Notes under the pieces: model-generated
The model's input: only the letters and a program-made list of their open reading frames with translations
Database searches by the model: none
What the model was told of the DNA's origin: nothing
Assembly (NCBI GenBank): GCA_947493995.1
Contig: CANLTJ010000001.1
Location: 62,001 to 126,000 of the forward strand
From: an uncultured Arachnia sp.
GTDB taxonomy: Bacteria > Actinomycetota > Actinomycetes > Propionibacteriales > Propionibacteriaceae
DNA: 64,000 nucleotides
Reading direction: 5' to 3'
Position numbers and translations under genes: made by a program
Part shown: piece by piece, positions 18,982 through 27,628 of the stretch
How positions within the stretch are numbered: the first letter of the stretch is position 1
Layout: each line of letters opens with the position of its first letter

Positions 18982-19009
18982 TTGACGATCACCTAAAGTC
19001 AACTACCGT
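18982..19009 (+). promoter_or_regulatory. Promoter of a leaderless gene
   Basis: TTGACG (18982-18987), a 16-nt spacer and TACCGT (19004-19009) form a good vegetative promoter. The -10 ends six bases before the ATG at 19016, so the transcript should begin at or next to the start codon. Confidence 0.55.
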
Positions 19010-19015
19010 GTCCAT

Positions 19016-19429
19016 ATGGCCTTGACCCTGATGGCTTTGTTGCTGCTCGCCGCTGCAATTCTCACCGTCGGCGGAGTCCGGGGAAGAGTCCCTGCGTCGG
19101 CTCTGATTCGTCGCATCGGTTACGGCCTGACGGTGGGGCTGGTCATCGTGACCGCACCCCGGGCCTTCGAGGACCTGGGCGCTTCAGCGGGCTACGTCCT
19201 CGCGATCCCGGTGCTTCTCATCATGGCACTGGCCTTCGCCGACATGTCGCAGCGTCACGTGAGACTCATCACGGCGGTGGTAGCGATGGCACTGCTCGTG
19301 TGGGCTCTTCTGCTCGCTCTCAGCGTCGGGCTGGCCTTCCTTCCCTCGGTGCTCCTGTTGTTGACATCTGTGGGTCTGGAAGCCCAACGCGTCCCCCGGA
19401 GCGAGCTGACAGGGCACCGGCACGGCTGA
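19016..19429 (+). CDS. Small polytopic membrane protein of unknown function
   Basis: A 137-residue protein with four hydrophobic segments (around 1-20, 32-48, 60-75 and 84-120) and short charged loops. It matches no family I recognise and has no catalytic motif. The start is set by the promoter 7 bases upstream, which predicts a leaderless messenger, and there is no ribosome site. It is divergent from the DUF302 gene and the 145-nt space between them holds both promoters, so a shared control by the CsoR-type operator is possible but not demonstrated. It is convergent with the GH3 gene, with nine bases between the stops. Confidence 0.65.
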   Translation: MALTLMALLLLAAAILTVGGVRGRVPASALIRRIGYGLTVGLVIVTAPRAFEDLGASAGYVLAIPVLLIMALAFADMSQRHVRLITAVVAMALLVWALLLALSVGLAFLPSVLLLLTSVGLEAQRVPRSELTGHRHG

Positions 19430-19438
19430 GCCACCGCG

Positions 19439-21892
19439 TCAACCTTTCGCCGTCCGAGTGAACGGCTGCGATCGCATCACGAATCGCAGGACGTTGACCC
19501 CGGTGCGTTGCAGTTCGGCCAGCGTGACGCCATCGTTCTTCTGCAACGACGCCAGCAGTGATGAGTCACGTCCACGTCGAAGGCCGGAGATCTTGCTGCC
19601 GGGCATCAGAACATCCACTTGGGCGCGCACGCGGTATGCGCTGTCCCACGCCTCGGGAAAATCGGGATCTGGTGACGGCTGCATCCACCAGTCGGTCATG
19701 ACCATGCCGTCCCAGCCCCATTGGTCGCGAAGAATGGTGGTGGCCAGCTCGTGGTTGTAATGCGCCCAGACGCCATTGATTTTGTTGTAGGAGGTCATGA
19801 TGGTGTGTGGATTGGCCTCTCGAATACAGATTTCGAAGCCCCGGAGGTAGATCTCACGCAGGGCCCTCTCTGAAACGCGGGAATCACTCTTGCTGCGGTT
19901 GGTCTCCTGATTGTTCGCCGCGAAATGCTTGGGGCACGCGGAAACGCCCTTGGACTGCACACCGGAGACCACAGCCGCCCCCATCCGACCGGTGATCAGT
20001 GGTTCTTCCGAGAAGTATTCGAAGTTGCGGCCGCACAGCGGATCCCGGTGGATGTTCATCCCGGGACTCAGCAACACATCGGAACCCTTCTTCACCATCT
20101 CCCGGCCGTGCTCGGCGGCCAGGCTGCGTACGAGTGCCACGTTCCAACTGGAGGCCAGCGCCGTGCCGCTGGGCAGGAGCGCGGTGTAGGCGCTCAGCCG
20201 GATCCCGGACGGGCCGTCCGTGCAGGTGACCGGCGGCACACCTCGTGCGCGCAGGGCGTCGGAGACACCTCCCAGAACCCCGGCGTTTCCGGCCGCACCC
20301 AAGGGGCTGTTCATGCGGATGTCGCCTCGGCTGAGCGCTTCCAGTTCCTCGGGCGTCAGTTGCGCGGTGAACTCCTCCAGGGTTGCGGCTCCCCCGGCGA
20401 CATCGTCGAGGGTGAGGGGCCGCGAGGTGCTGGCAGGGAGAGGGTCCGGAAGGCTGTCGAGGATGCGACGTCGCAAATCGATCGAGCGAGTGGGGACATC
20501 CTCCCAACGCAGGCGGGGTGTCCCGTCGTCGCGGGATCGGACCATGCGACGGAAACGACCGTCCGGTGCCGCTGCGCAGGCCTCCTCCAGTTGCGCCACG
20601 ACCCGGAGTTCGCTCACCTCGTGCGATCCGATCCATTCCGCTGATCTGACATCACGGCCGAGGTGGAAGTCGTAGCGGCCCGGCTGCAGCACCCAGGCCG
20701 ACCGGTGGCGCGTGACACCGCCGTCGTCGTAGGACGCCATGTCGGTGACCTGAAAGTGGAGCTCCAGGCGCTGGGTATCGCCTGGGGCCAGGACATCGGT
20801 CTTCTCGAAGGCTGCCAGTGACCGCTCCGGAGTGCCCAGCGCGCCGCCGGGGGCACGGAAGTACAGCTGGACCACGTCCCGGGAACTGTGACGGGAACCG
20901 AGATTGGTGACATCGACAGCGACGCGCACCGTGTTGTCCACGACATCGCACTCGACGTTGCTGTACCCGAACGAGGTGTAGGAGAGGCCGTGGCCGAACG
21001 GGAACAGGACGGCATCCGGGGCGAAGGTCTCGAAGTAGCGGTAGCCGACGTAGACGTCCTCCACGTAGTTCGTGTGATGTCGGTGCCCGAAGTTTCCTGC
21101 CGAGGGGTAGTCCTCATAGCGCCGGGCGATTGTGGACGTCAACCGGCCCGACGGCGCACTCACCCCCACCAGGACATCCGCCAGCGCCTGCGCACTCTCC
21201 ATGCCTCCCTGCCACGCCAGGACCAGCGCGGACAGCCGATTTCCGTAGGGCTCGGCCCAGGCCATGTCGATCACGTTGCCGGTGTTCACCACCACGACGG
21301 TGTGTTCGAAGCGGGCCATCACCGCGTCGCACATGCGACGCTCATCCTCTGTCAGGTAGTAGCTGCCCTCTTCCAGGACGTTGTCGCGATCCTCACCGGC
21401 CGCCCGGCCGATGACCACGACGGCAATGTCGCAGCGGGCAGCAGCCCCGTCGAGGAGCTGGGCACCCAACGGCATCTCCTCGAAATGGCGGGGCCAGTGC
21501 CCCCAGTAACCCTCATCTGGGACGTTCGCGCTGCACCACCGGGAGTACGCGGCGGCCAGCTCCTCGTCGAGAACGATGGATGGTGAAGCGCCGAGCGTTT
21601 CGGCGAGCGAGCGGCGGTACGGCGGCTTCACGTCGCCTCCCGAGCCATAGCCCACCGTGAACCAGTCGTTCTGGACGCGTCCGAACAACGCAACGCGAGT
21701 TTCCGGGGCCAGAGGTAGTGTGCCGTCGTTCGTCAACAGGACGATCGCCTCCGTGGCCGCCTGCCGGCAGAGGTCGACCAGCGCCGGCTCCACCGATGCG
21801 TCGGTGTCGACGATGTCCGTGCTCTGCTGCGTGAGCCCGTTGACCACCCGGTGTGCCACGCGACCGAAAACTTTCTTCACACGCTGCTTCAT
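19439..21892 (-). CDS. Glycoside hydrolase family 3 beta-glycosidase with permuted domain order
   Basis: An 817-residue cytoplasmic enzyme with no signal peptide. The usual GH3 order is reversed: the alpha/beta sandwich (EAIVLLTNDGTLPL, residues about 45-260) comes first, then a fibronectin-III-like domain (VVQLYFRAPGGALGTPERSL), and last the TIM barrel (about 500-817), which holds GMNIHRDPLCGRNFEYFSE, the KH motif CPKHFAANNQE and the nucleophile Asp734 in MVMTDWW. This arrangement is known from some rumen bacterial beta-glucosidases, so beta-glucosidase is the likely activity, though xylosidase or another beta-glycosidase cannot be excluded. The chosen ATG at 21892 starts MKQRVKKVFG. The open frame continues 134 codons upstream into the macro-domain gene, which is antisense and not coding. 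It has no transporter neighbour. Confidence 0.88.
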   Translation of the reverse strand: MKQRVKKVFGRVAHRVVNGLTQQSTDIVDTDASVEPALVDLCRQAATEAIVLLTNDGTLPLAPETRVALFGRVQNDWFTVGYGSGGDVKPPYRRSLAETLGASPSIVLDEELAAAYSRWCSANVPDEGYWGHWPRHFEEMPLGAQLLDGAAARCDIAVVVIGRAAGEDRDNVLEEGSYYLTEDERRMCDAVMARFEHTVVVVNTGNVIDMAWAEPYGNRLSALVLAWQGGMESAQALADVLVGVSAPSGRLTSTIARRYEDYPSAGNFGHRHHTNYVEDVYVGYRYFETFAPDAVLFPFGHGLSYTSFGYSNVECDVVDNTVRVAVDVTNLGSRHSSRDVVQLYFRAPGGALGTPERSLAAFEKTDVLAPGDTQRLELHFQVTDMASYDDGGVTRHRSAWVLQPGRYDFHLGRDVRSAEWIGSHEVSELRVVAQLEEACAAAPDGRFRRMVRSRDDGTPRLRWEDVPTRSIDLRRRILDSLPDPLPASTSRPLTLDDVAGGAATLEEFTAQLTPEELEALSRGDIRMNSPLGAAGNAGVLGGVSDALRARGVPPVTCTDGPSGIRLSAYTALLPSGTALASSWNVALVRSLAAEHGREMVKKGSDVLLSPGMNIHRDPLCGRNFEYFSEEPLITGRMGAAVVSGVQSKGVSACPKHFAANNQETNRSKSDSRVSERALREIYLRGFEICIREANPHTIMTSYNKINGVWAHYNHELATTILRDQWGWDGMVMTDWWMQPSPDPDFPEAWDSAYRVRAQVDVLMPGSKISGLRRGRDSSLLASLQKNDGVTLAELQRTGVNVLRFVMRSQPFTRTAKG

Positions 21893-22049
21893 GCAGCCAT
21901 CGTCGCACCCGTCAGAGAACAAGGGCGACGGTTTCGGTTCCCAACTCGGCCGAAAAGCGCCCGGAAAGGCCCGTGGGCCAGTGTTGCGGATCAGAACCGT
22001 GTCCACGCGGAGGCGACCGGTGACCTCGATCGTTGTGCAGACTGGGTGC

Positions 22050-22550
22050 ATGGTTTCCATCACTGCTGTGCAGGGCGACATCACCACCCAGTCAGTCGAC
22101 GCCATCGTCAATGCGGCCAACCGGGCCATGCGGGGCGGCGGCGGCGTCGACGGCGCGATCCACCGAGCCGGCGGGCCGGCGATCCTCCGTGACTGCATCG
22201 CACGGTTCCCCGACGGACTGGCCACCGGTGATGCCGGCTGGACCACCGCGGGAGAGCTGCCTGCACGGTGGGTGATCCACACCGTCGGCCCCAACTACGC
22301 CGCCGGACAACGCGACCGCACACTCCTGGAGTCCTGCTACCGGCGCTCCCTTGAAGTGGCCGACGAGTTGGGCGCCATGAGCGTCGCGTTCCCCCTGATC
22401 AGCGCCGGAATCTACGGTTGGCCGAAGCAGGATGCCATCGCCGTCGCGGTCGACACCATCCGCAACGCCACCACACAGGTCGACGGCGTGCTCATCGTCT
22501 CCTTCGACTCGGACACCCACACCCAGGTCCGGGCCGCAGTGGCCAGATGA
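22050..22550 (+). CDS. Macro-domain protein (O-acetyl-ADP-ribose deacetylase family)
   Basis: A 166-residue single macro domain that binds ADP-ribose and may remove it from proteins or hydrolyse O-acetyl-ADP-ribose. The N-terminal GDITTQSVDAIVNAAN, the glycine-rich MRGGGGVDGAIHRAGG and the later FPLISAGIYGWPK are the family landmarks, and the Asn in VNAAN and the Asp in GVDGAI are the usual catalytic or ligand residues. The ATG at 22050 has no clear ribosome site and may be leaderless. The gene is divergent from the GH3 gene across 157 nt and is followed by a strong bidirectional hairpin. It is not near a toxin or ADP-ribosyltransferase gene. Confidence 0.93.
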   Translation: MVSITAVQGDITTQSVDAIVNAANRAMRGGGGVDGAIHRAGGPAILRDCIARFPDGLATGDAGWTTAGELPARWVIHTVGPNYAAGQRDRTLLESCYRRSLEVADELGAMSVAFPLISAGIYGWPKQDAIAVAVDTIRNATTQVDGVLIVSFDSDTHTQVRAAVAR

Positions 22551-22551
22551 T

Positions 22552-22587
22552 CCCCGGCCTGACGCGGCACTGGGAAGCGGGCCGGGG
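22552..22587. terminator. Bidirectional terminator hairpin
   Basis: CCCCGGCC (22552-22559) and GGCCGGGG (22580-22587) form a perfect 8-bp GC stem with a 20-nt loop. It occupies the 40-nt gap between the convergent macro-domain and sucrose phosphorylase genes. Confidence 0.6.
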
Positions 22588-22590
22588 CTC

Positions 22591-24129
22591 TCAGCCACCT
22601 GTGAGGAGAGGCGGCACATCTCGAACAGGTTCTGGCCATCCCGCCATTGAGAGGAGCCCGTGGCGTACACCGCCGCCATCCGGCTGAGCCCATTCGAGTT
22701 CTGACTCACCCGAGCTCAGATCCACCCGGAGCGTCGCGTGCGACCGGGCATCCTCCTTGCCCCGGCGGTGCATGGTGAGCTCTGCACCCTCCAGCGAGAC
22801 GTCGAGTTCCCCATCGAAGGCCGCCACGTGATTGCGGAATCGGCACAACCCCAGGAGAGCCTGCACCACGGGTCGCTCCAGTGCATCGGTGATCTCGGCC
22901 TCGGTGAAGTGGTGTCGGTTGATGTCGCGACCAACTCCGGTGCGCGCCAGCAGCTCCACATCGTTGTCGCCGGCGAGTGCACCCACGTAGTAGACCTGCG
23001 GGATGCCGGGAGTGAAGAACTGGATGGCGCGGGCGGCAAGGTAGCGCTCATCGTCGCGTCCCAGAGCGTCGTAGAAGGTGGAGTTCACCTGATACAGGTC
23101 GAGGTTCGATGCCGCAGCGCCGGTGGCCCGGGCCGAGGTGCCATTCGTGTGGGTGTGAATGCCCTCCACGAGTTCGTCGATCTGCGCGGGGGTGAGCAGA
23201 CCCGGCCTGTCCGGAGCGCCCTGGTCCGGGCCGACGTCGATCACGCCAATACCGTCGTGGGTGTCCAGGACGGTCACCGCATTGGGCGGCCGCACGTCCA
23301 TCCATCGCACCAGCGCCGCGCCGTCCCCGGTGTAGAGCGCGTGAAGCACGAGCGGTGGAAGCGCGAAGTCGTAGACCAGATCCACCGAGCGCCCGATCTC
23401 GATCTGCTGCTTGAAGTAGGAATGCACCTCCACCAGGACGTCGACACCGCGCTGCCGCGCCTGAGCGGTGAATCCCTCGATGAATCCGAACGTGTCCGGG
23501 GTCATGAAGCTGCTCGTACCCGGCGTCTTCACCGCATAGCCGACGGCGTCCAACCGGATCAGTGTCACCCCGGCCGATGCGACGGCGTCAAGGATCGACG
23601 TGAGGTACGCCTTCCCCTGATCGGAACGCACATCGATGTCCACCTGTTGCGGCGTGAAAGTGGTCCAGACGTAGCGGAGCCTCTCCCCCAGTTTCATTGC
23701 CGTGAACGGCAGACCCGGCCGTGGTCGGTAGATGCGGGTGAGGTCCTCCTCCGTTGCGCCGTCGGGGAAGACAGTGGACATGGTGAGGAACATTGGATAC
23801 GACGGCGACTCCTCCCCTTTCTCCTTCACATCCTGGAACGCGACGGAGTCTGCGGAGACGTGGTTGACGATGAGGTCCACCACAACGTCATGGCTGGTGG
23901 CGATGTCCCGGACGTCGTCCCAGCTCCCGAGCCGGGGATCGACGGCCGTGTGGTCCACGGGGTCGAAGCCGGCGTCGGCCCCGTCGAACGGCGTGAAGAA
24001 CGGCAGGATGTGCACGCCACCGAACGCACCCTCCAGTTCTCGTGAGCGTAGAATCTCGGCAAGTCCGGGCAGGTCGCCTCCCAAGCGGTCGGCATAGGCG
24101 ATCAGCTGGACGTGGTTGCGCAATGTCAT
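22591..24129 (-). CDS. Sucrose phosphorylase (GH13)
   Basis: A 512-residue cytoplasmic enzyme that converts sucrose and phosphate to glucose-1-phosphate and fructose. It is very similar over its full length to the bifidobacterial enzyme. Key segments are HILPFFTPFDGADAGFDP, the nucleophile Asp194 in RLDAVGYAVK, the acid/base Glu234 in LVEVHSYFKQ, and the transition-state stabiliser Asp289 in VLDTHDGIGVID. The ATG at 24129 has AGGAG five bases upstream. The gene is alone: no sucrose transporter or LacI regulator is adjacent, though a PfkB kinase that could use the fructose lies at 4836-5756. A related specificity, such as sucrose-6-phosphate or glucosylglycerate, is less likely because the acceptor-loop region matches sucrose phosphorylase. 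Confidence 0.93.
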   Translation of the reverse strand: MTLRNHVQLIAYADRLGGDLPGLAEILRSRELEGAFGGVHILPFFTPFDGADAGFDPVDHTAVDPRLGSWDDVRDIATSHDVVVDLIVNHVSADSVAFQDVKEKGEESPSYPMFLTMSTVFPDGATEEDLTRIYRPRPGLPFTAMKLGERLRYVWTTFTPQQVDIDVRSDQGKAYLTSILDAVASAGVTLIRLDAVGYAVKTPGTSSFMTPDTFGFIEGFTAQARQRGVDVLVEVHSYFKQQIEIGRSVDLVYDFALPPLVLHALYTGDGAALVRWMDVRPPNAVTVLDTHDGIGVIDVGPDQGAPDRPGLLTPAQIDELVEGIHTHTNGTSARATGAAASNLDLYQVNSTFYDALGRDDERYLAARAIQFFTPGIPQVYYVGALAGDNDVELLARTGVGRDINRHHFTEAEITDALERPVVQALLGLCRFRNHVAAFDGELDVSLEGAELTMHRRGKEDARSHATLRVDLSSGESELEWAQPDGGGVRHGLLSMAGWPEPVRDVPPLLTGG

Positions 24130-24261
24130 CGCATCTCCTGGGGTTGGGCGATCGTCACCGTCACATGAGGGCGGAAGTGCCGCCGATCACGTCGAAGAAC
24201 TCATCAGGGCGTCGGCGGTCCGTTGATGATGATCCCGCGGAGCACAGCGAGTCCCGCACGG

Positions 24262-24681
24262 TCAGTGCTCGTGCGGATCGGCTTCAGCGTCCTCCTGGGT
24301 GGGATGGACGGTGCCGGGTTCATGGTCCGGGGGGCCGTAGAGCGCGTAGACCTTCAAGTCATCGTCGCCGGTATTGGTGACGTTGTGCCACATGCCGGCG
24401 GGAACGAGGATGATGTCGTCATCGGCGACGTCGCGGACGAAATTCAGGTTGCCCTCCTCGGGCCCCATCTCGCAGCGCCCCCGACCTTGCTCGACGCGGA
24501 GGAACTGGTCGTTCTCCTCGTGCACCTCCAAGCCGATGTCGCCGCCAGCGGGAATGTTCATGACGGTCAGTTGCAGGTGTGTCCCGGTCCACAGCGTGGT
24601 GCGGAAGTTCGTGTTCTCCAGGGTCTCGTGCTCAATGTCGGTGACGAACGGTTTGCCACCCTGATCAGTCGTGTCAGCCAT
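24262..24681 (-). CDS. Cupin-domain protein
   Basis: A 139-residue single-domain cupin. The first cupin motif is GGDIGLEVHEENDQFLRVEQG (His and Glu ligands in HEENDQF) and the second is IILVPAGMWHNVTNTG with a His. These would bind one metal ion in a beta-barrel. The C-terminal tail is His, Glu and Asp rich. Such proteins include mannose-6-phosphate isomerase-like and storage-type cupins, and the substrate is unknown. The ATG at 24681 has AAGGAG eight bases upstream. The 132-nt gap to the sucrose phosphorylase gene on the same strand does not suggest an operon. Confidence 0.82.
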   Translation of the reverse strand: MADTTDQGGKPFVTDIEHETLENTNFRTTLWTGTHLQLTVMNIPAGGDIGLEVHEENDQFLRVEQGRGRCEMGPEEGNLNFVRDVADDDIILVPAGMWHNVTNTGDDDLKVYALYGPPDHEPGTVHPTQEDAEADPHEH

Positions 24682-24776
24682 GCTGGGTGCTCCTTCGAAA
24701 GCAGTGCAGGGTCCAGTTCTTGGTTCATCATGTCAGAGGCATCGCGGGTGGTACCCCATCACTGATGTTCCGACCC

Positions 24777-24806
24777 GGGCTGGACGGAGAATTCTGCGTC
24801 CAGCCC
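24777..24806 (-). terminator. Terminator-like hairpin downstream of the 6-phosphogluconate dehydrogenase
   Basis: GGGCTGGACG (24777-24786) and CGTCCAGCCC (24797-24806) form a perfect 10-bp stem with a 10-nt loop, 106 bases beyond the stop of the dehydrogenase gene on the minus strand. There is no T-run, as is common in actinobacteria. The rest of this 230-nt gap holds nothing recognised. Confidence 0.55.
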
Positions 24807-24911
24807 GTCACCTCCGTGACATTGAACACTGTTGAGCCAGCGGTAGGGAATGCGGGTGGGCACGTTGGAGTGACGGGTCCGAGCTTCGCCGGGCCAGCCA
24901 CCGTGCTGCCC

Positions 24912-25982
24912 CTACCCCTGCGAGGTGTCCTCCTGTTCGGCCTTGTCACCGCCTGCCTCGAGCACCTCACCAGCGGGCAGTTCTTTGTGCCCGCCGAATT
25001 CGAGGCGCATGGCCGAGAGGACCTTGTTGGCCACGAGATCCTCACCCCGGGAGGAGAATCGCCCGAACAACGCTGCAGCCAGCACCGGGGCGGGAGTGCC
25101 GGTGTCGACGGCGGCTTTGACCGTCCATCTGCCCTCGCCGGAATCGGAGACGCGGCCAGCCAGGCCGTCCAGGTCGGGATTGGACGCCATGGAGGCAGCC
25201 GTCAGGTCCAGCAGCCATGAGGATATGACCGATCCGCGACGCCACACCTCGGCCACCCTGCCCACGTCGATGTTGAACTGGTAGAACTCCGGGAACTCCA
25301 GCGGCGCAACCTCCGCGCTGTGCTCGGATTCCTCCAGCCCGGCATCTGCATGCTCGAGGATGTTGAAGCCCTCGGCGAGCGCCGCCATCATGCCGTACTC
25401 GATGCCGTTGTGGACCATCTTGACGAAGTGCCCAGCGCCAGAGGGCCCGCAGTGCAGGTAGCCCAGCTCTTCGGTGGAGCGTTCTCCCTCGCGCCCGGGA
25501 GTTCGCTTGATGCCGATCTGACCGGGTGCAATGGTCTTGAGCACCGGTTCGATGCGCTCGAAGGCTTCGTCGTCGCCTCCCACCATGAGGCAGTAGCCGC
25601 GCTCCAGTCCGAACACGCCTCCGCTGGTACCGACATCGACGTAATGGATGCCCTTGTCCTTCATCGCCTTGCTGCGGCGGACGTCGTCGCGATAGTTGGA
25701 GTTGCCGCCGTCGATGATGATGTCATCGGGTTCCAGCACCTCCGCTACCTCTTCGACCACCAAGCCCGTGATACCCGCCGGCACCATCAGCCACACCGCG
25801 CGAGGAGCCTTGAGCTTGGCAGCCAGGTCCGCGTAGCTGTCTGCGGCGACTGCACCTTCCGATGCCAGTGTGTCCATGGCATCACGGTCGATGTCGTGGA
25901 CCACGCATTCGTGCCCTTCCCGCATCAACCGTCGGACGATATTGGCGCCCATGCGTCCCAGGCCCACCATTCCCAATTGCAT
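24912..25982 (-). CDS. gnd: 6-phosphogluconate dehydrogenase, decarboxylating (short NAD-type)
   Basis: A 356-residue enzyme that oxidises 6-phosphogluconate to ribulose-5-phosphate and CO2. The Rossmann motif MQLGMVGLGRMGANIVRRL starts the protein. IIDGGNSNYRDD and VDVGTSGGVFGLERGYCLM are substrate and signature segments, and GAGHFVKMVHNGIEYG carries the catalytic Lys and Asn. It is the shorter, YqeC-like type with a truncated C-terminal all-helical domain, usually a tetramer that prefers NAD. The ATG at 25982 has GGGAG five bases upstream. A longer frame from 26069 would add 29 unlikely residues. No glucose-6-phosphate dehydrogenase gene is adjacent. The 184-nt region upstream holds no recognised site. 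Confidence 0.93.
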   Translation of the reverse strand: MQLGMVGLGRMGANIVRRLMREGHECVVHDIDRDAMDTLASEGAVAADSYADLAAKLKAPRAVWLMVPAGITGLVVEEVAEVLEPDDIIIDGGNSNYRDDVRRSKAMKDKGIHYVDVGTSGGVFGLERGYCLMVGGDDEAFERIEPVLKTIAPGQIGIKRTPGREGERSTEELGYLHCGPSGAGHFVKMVHNGIEYGMMAALAEGFNILEHADAGLEESEHSAEVAPLEFPEFYQFNIDVGRVAEVWRRGSVISSWLLDLTAASMASNPDLDGLAGRVSDSGEGRWTVKAAVDTGTPAPVLAAALFGRFSSRGEDLVANKVLSAMRLEFGGHKELPAGEVLEAGGDKAEQEDTSQG

Positions 25983-26166
25983 AACTGCTCCCTCGCGTGT
26001 GGATATTGATGACCGTCCGCCGCACGAGCGACGTCCCGCCCCCGGCAGTGTAGGCACAGACGGGAGCATGCGTTGAGATTCGACTTTCCCCGATACGACA
26101 ACCAGGAGCTGTTCTCCGTTTCCCGCTCAGCTGTGACGAGCAGCCGAAGTGCCCCGCAGCAACGTC

Positions 26167-26787
26167 CTACCGCACCGACCGCGCCTGCCGGGTGAGCACG
26201 AAAGCCCGGACGACGGCAGCGGGCACGATGAACAGCAGAGCCGCCCACAGGGCTTCGGTGCCCAGTTCGGTCACGGGGTTGACGTCAACGTCGCGAAGGA
26301 GCAGGAACGCCACCCACGCGACGGCGATGCCCAGCAGATCAATCACCGCACGCACTGTTGTCATCACGACCATCCAGCACCACAGCGGCAGCACCGCCCA
26401 GCCGGACAGAGAAAACTGGTAACCCACCGTGGAGCGAACCTTCTTGAGGACGAACGCCAGGATGAACAGCGGCGAAGCGATCACCACCGCGATGACTGCT
26501 TTCAGGAGGACTCCCCACCATTGCGGCCGGAGCCACGCGTCGGGCACGAGGACGACAACCGACTCCAGCACCGACACGTTGGCGACAACGACGTCGTACA
26601 GCGTGACTATCGATATCACCCAGAGCGAGGCAGCCAGAACGGACAGGATCGTCGCGATCGGGTGGCTGTCCTGCGCTCTTTCTCTCGCCCGCAGTTCCGC
26701 GTGGCGCAGTTCATTGCGAATGATCTCGTTGTTGCGTGCGCGAATCTGTTGGTTCTCGTACTCGCGATTAAAATCCTGCTGAGTCAT
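26167..26787 (-). CDS. Polytopic membrane protein with charged N-terminal helix
   Basis: A 206-residue protein of unknown function. The first 40 residues are a charged, Glu/Arg/Asn-rich helix (QQDFNREYENQQIRARNNE) that could form a coiled coil in the cytoplasm. Four or five hydrophobic segments follow (about 44-70, 95-115, 128-150, 155-168 and 182-200). No family motif was recognised. The gene has an ATG start at 26787 with a weak GGGG site. It sits between the 6-phosphogluconate dehydrogenase and the sdh operon on the same strand, with gaps of 184 and 91 nt, so it is probably separately transcribed. Confidence 0.6.
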   Translation of the reverse strand: MTQQDFNREYENQQIRARNNEIIRNELRHAELRARERAQDSHPIATILSVLAASLWVISIVTLYDVVVANVSVLESVVVLVPDAWLRPQWWGVLLKAVIAVVIASPLFILAFVLKKVRSTVGYQFSLSGWAVLPLWCWMVVMTTVRAVIDLLGIAVAWVAFLLLRDVDVNPVTELGTEALWAALLFIVPAAVVRAFVLTRQARSVR

Positions 26788-26878
26788 CGACAGCCCCTGC
26801 CATGTGCCTTGGGCAGGAATGTATCACTCCAATATGAATGCGAGTGCTGCTCGGAGCCAGGAACTTCCGCGACGGCCG

Positions 26879-27628
26879 TCAATCGGCTTTGCGTCGCAGG
26901 AAGGAGCGCAACCCCTCCTTGTTGACCGCCGCGACGGCCATCAGCGGGATCCCCGCCGGACACACTTTCGCGCATTCTCCGTACAGCGAGCAGGGGCCGA
27001 AGTCCTGTTCCATCTCCGCGAGCATGGAACGCGCACGCTTGCCACGCTCCTGCTCACCGGTGGGAAGCAGCGACAGGTGCGCCAGCTTCGAGCCGACGAA
27101 CAGGTGCCCCGATCCATTGGGGCAGGCGGCGACGCATGCCCCACAGCCAATGCAGGCGGCCATGTCGAGCGCCTGCTCGGCGCGTTCGTGCGGCAGAAGG
27201 AGGGCGTCCGCCTCGGGGGCCGATCCGGCGGGAACGCCGATGTGTCCCCCGGCCACGATGATGCGATCCAGGGCGGTCCGATCCACCACCAGGTCCCGGA
27301 TGACCGGGTAGGCCGCGGAGCGCAGGGGCTCCAGGCGAATGTGCTGGCCGTCGGTGAAACTGGCCAGCCGCTGGTGGCACGACGGGGTGTTCTGCTGGGG
27401 GCCGTGAGGGTCGCCGTCGACCGTGATGCCGCAGGCACCGCAGATCCCCTCCCGACAGTCGGACTCGAAAGCCACCGGTTCCCGACCACTCTCGACCAGA
27501 TCGAAATTCAGTCTGTCGAGGAGTTCCAGGAGTGACATCTCCGCGGTGGCGTCGTCCACCTCGTGGGTCTCATATCGCCCCGCGTCGCCCGGATCGTCCT
27601 GGCGCCAGACGTCGATGATCAGTCTCAT
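26879..27628 (-). CDS. sdhB: Succinate dehydrogenase iron-sulfur subunit
   Basis: A 249-residue subunit that carries electrons from the flavin to the quinone site. The [2Fe-2S] cysteines are in SDCREGICGACG (58, 63, 66) with the fourth at Cys84 in TPSC. The C-terminal domain holds CIGCGACVAACP for [4Fe-4S] and CSLYGECAKVCP for the other clusters. The start ATG at 27628 overlaps the sdhA stop in an ATGA junction. The frame extends further upstream in the reverse direction of sdhA, but that is not coding. With sdhA and sdhC it forms a complete three-gene operon of the b558 type, which can run as succinate dehydrogenase or fumarate reductase. In propionic-acid bacteria the reductase direction is important. 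Confidence 0.95.
   Translation of the reverse strand: MRLIIDVWRQDDPGDAGRYETHEVDDATAEMSLLELLDRLNFDLVESGREPVAFESDCREGICGACGITVDGDPHGPQQNTPSCHQRLASFTDGQHIRLEPLRSAAYPVIRDLVVDRTALDRIIVAGGHIGVPAGSAPEADALLLPHERAEQALDMAACIGCGACVAACPNGSGHLFVGSKLAHLSLLPTGEQERGKRARSMLAEMEQDFGPCSLYGECAKVCPAGIPLMAVAAVNKEGLRSFLRRKAD

Noticed and set aside
21893..22294. 134-codon upstream extension of the GH3 frame
   Set aside because: It is antisense to the macro-domain gene and has no signal peptide or domain. The ATG at 21892 gives a complete enzyme.
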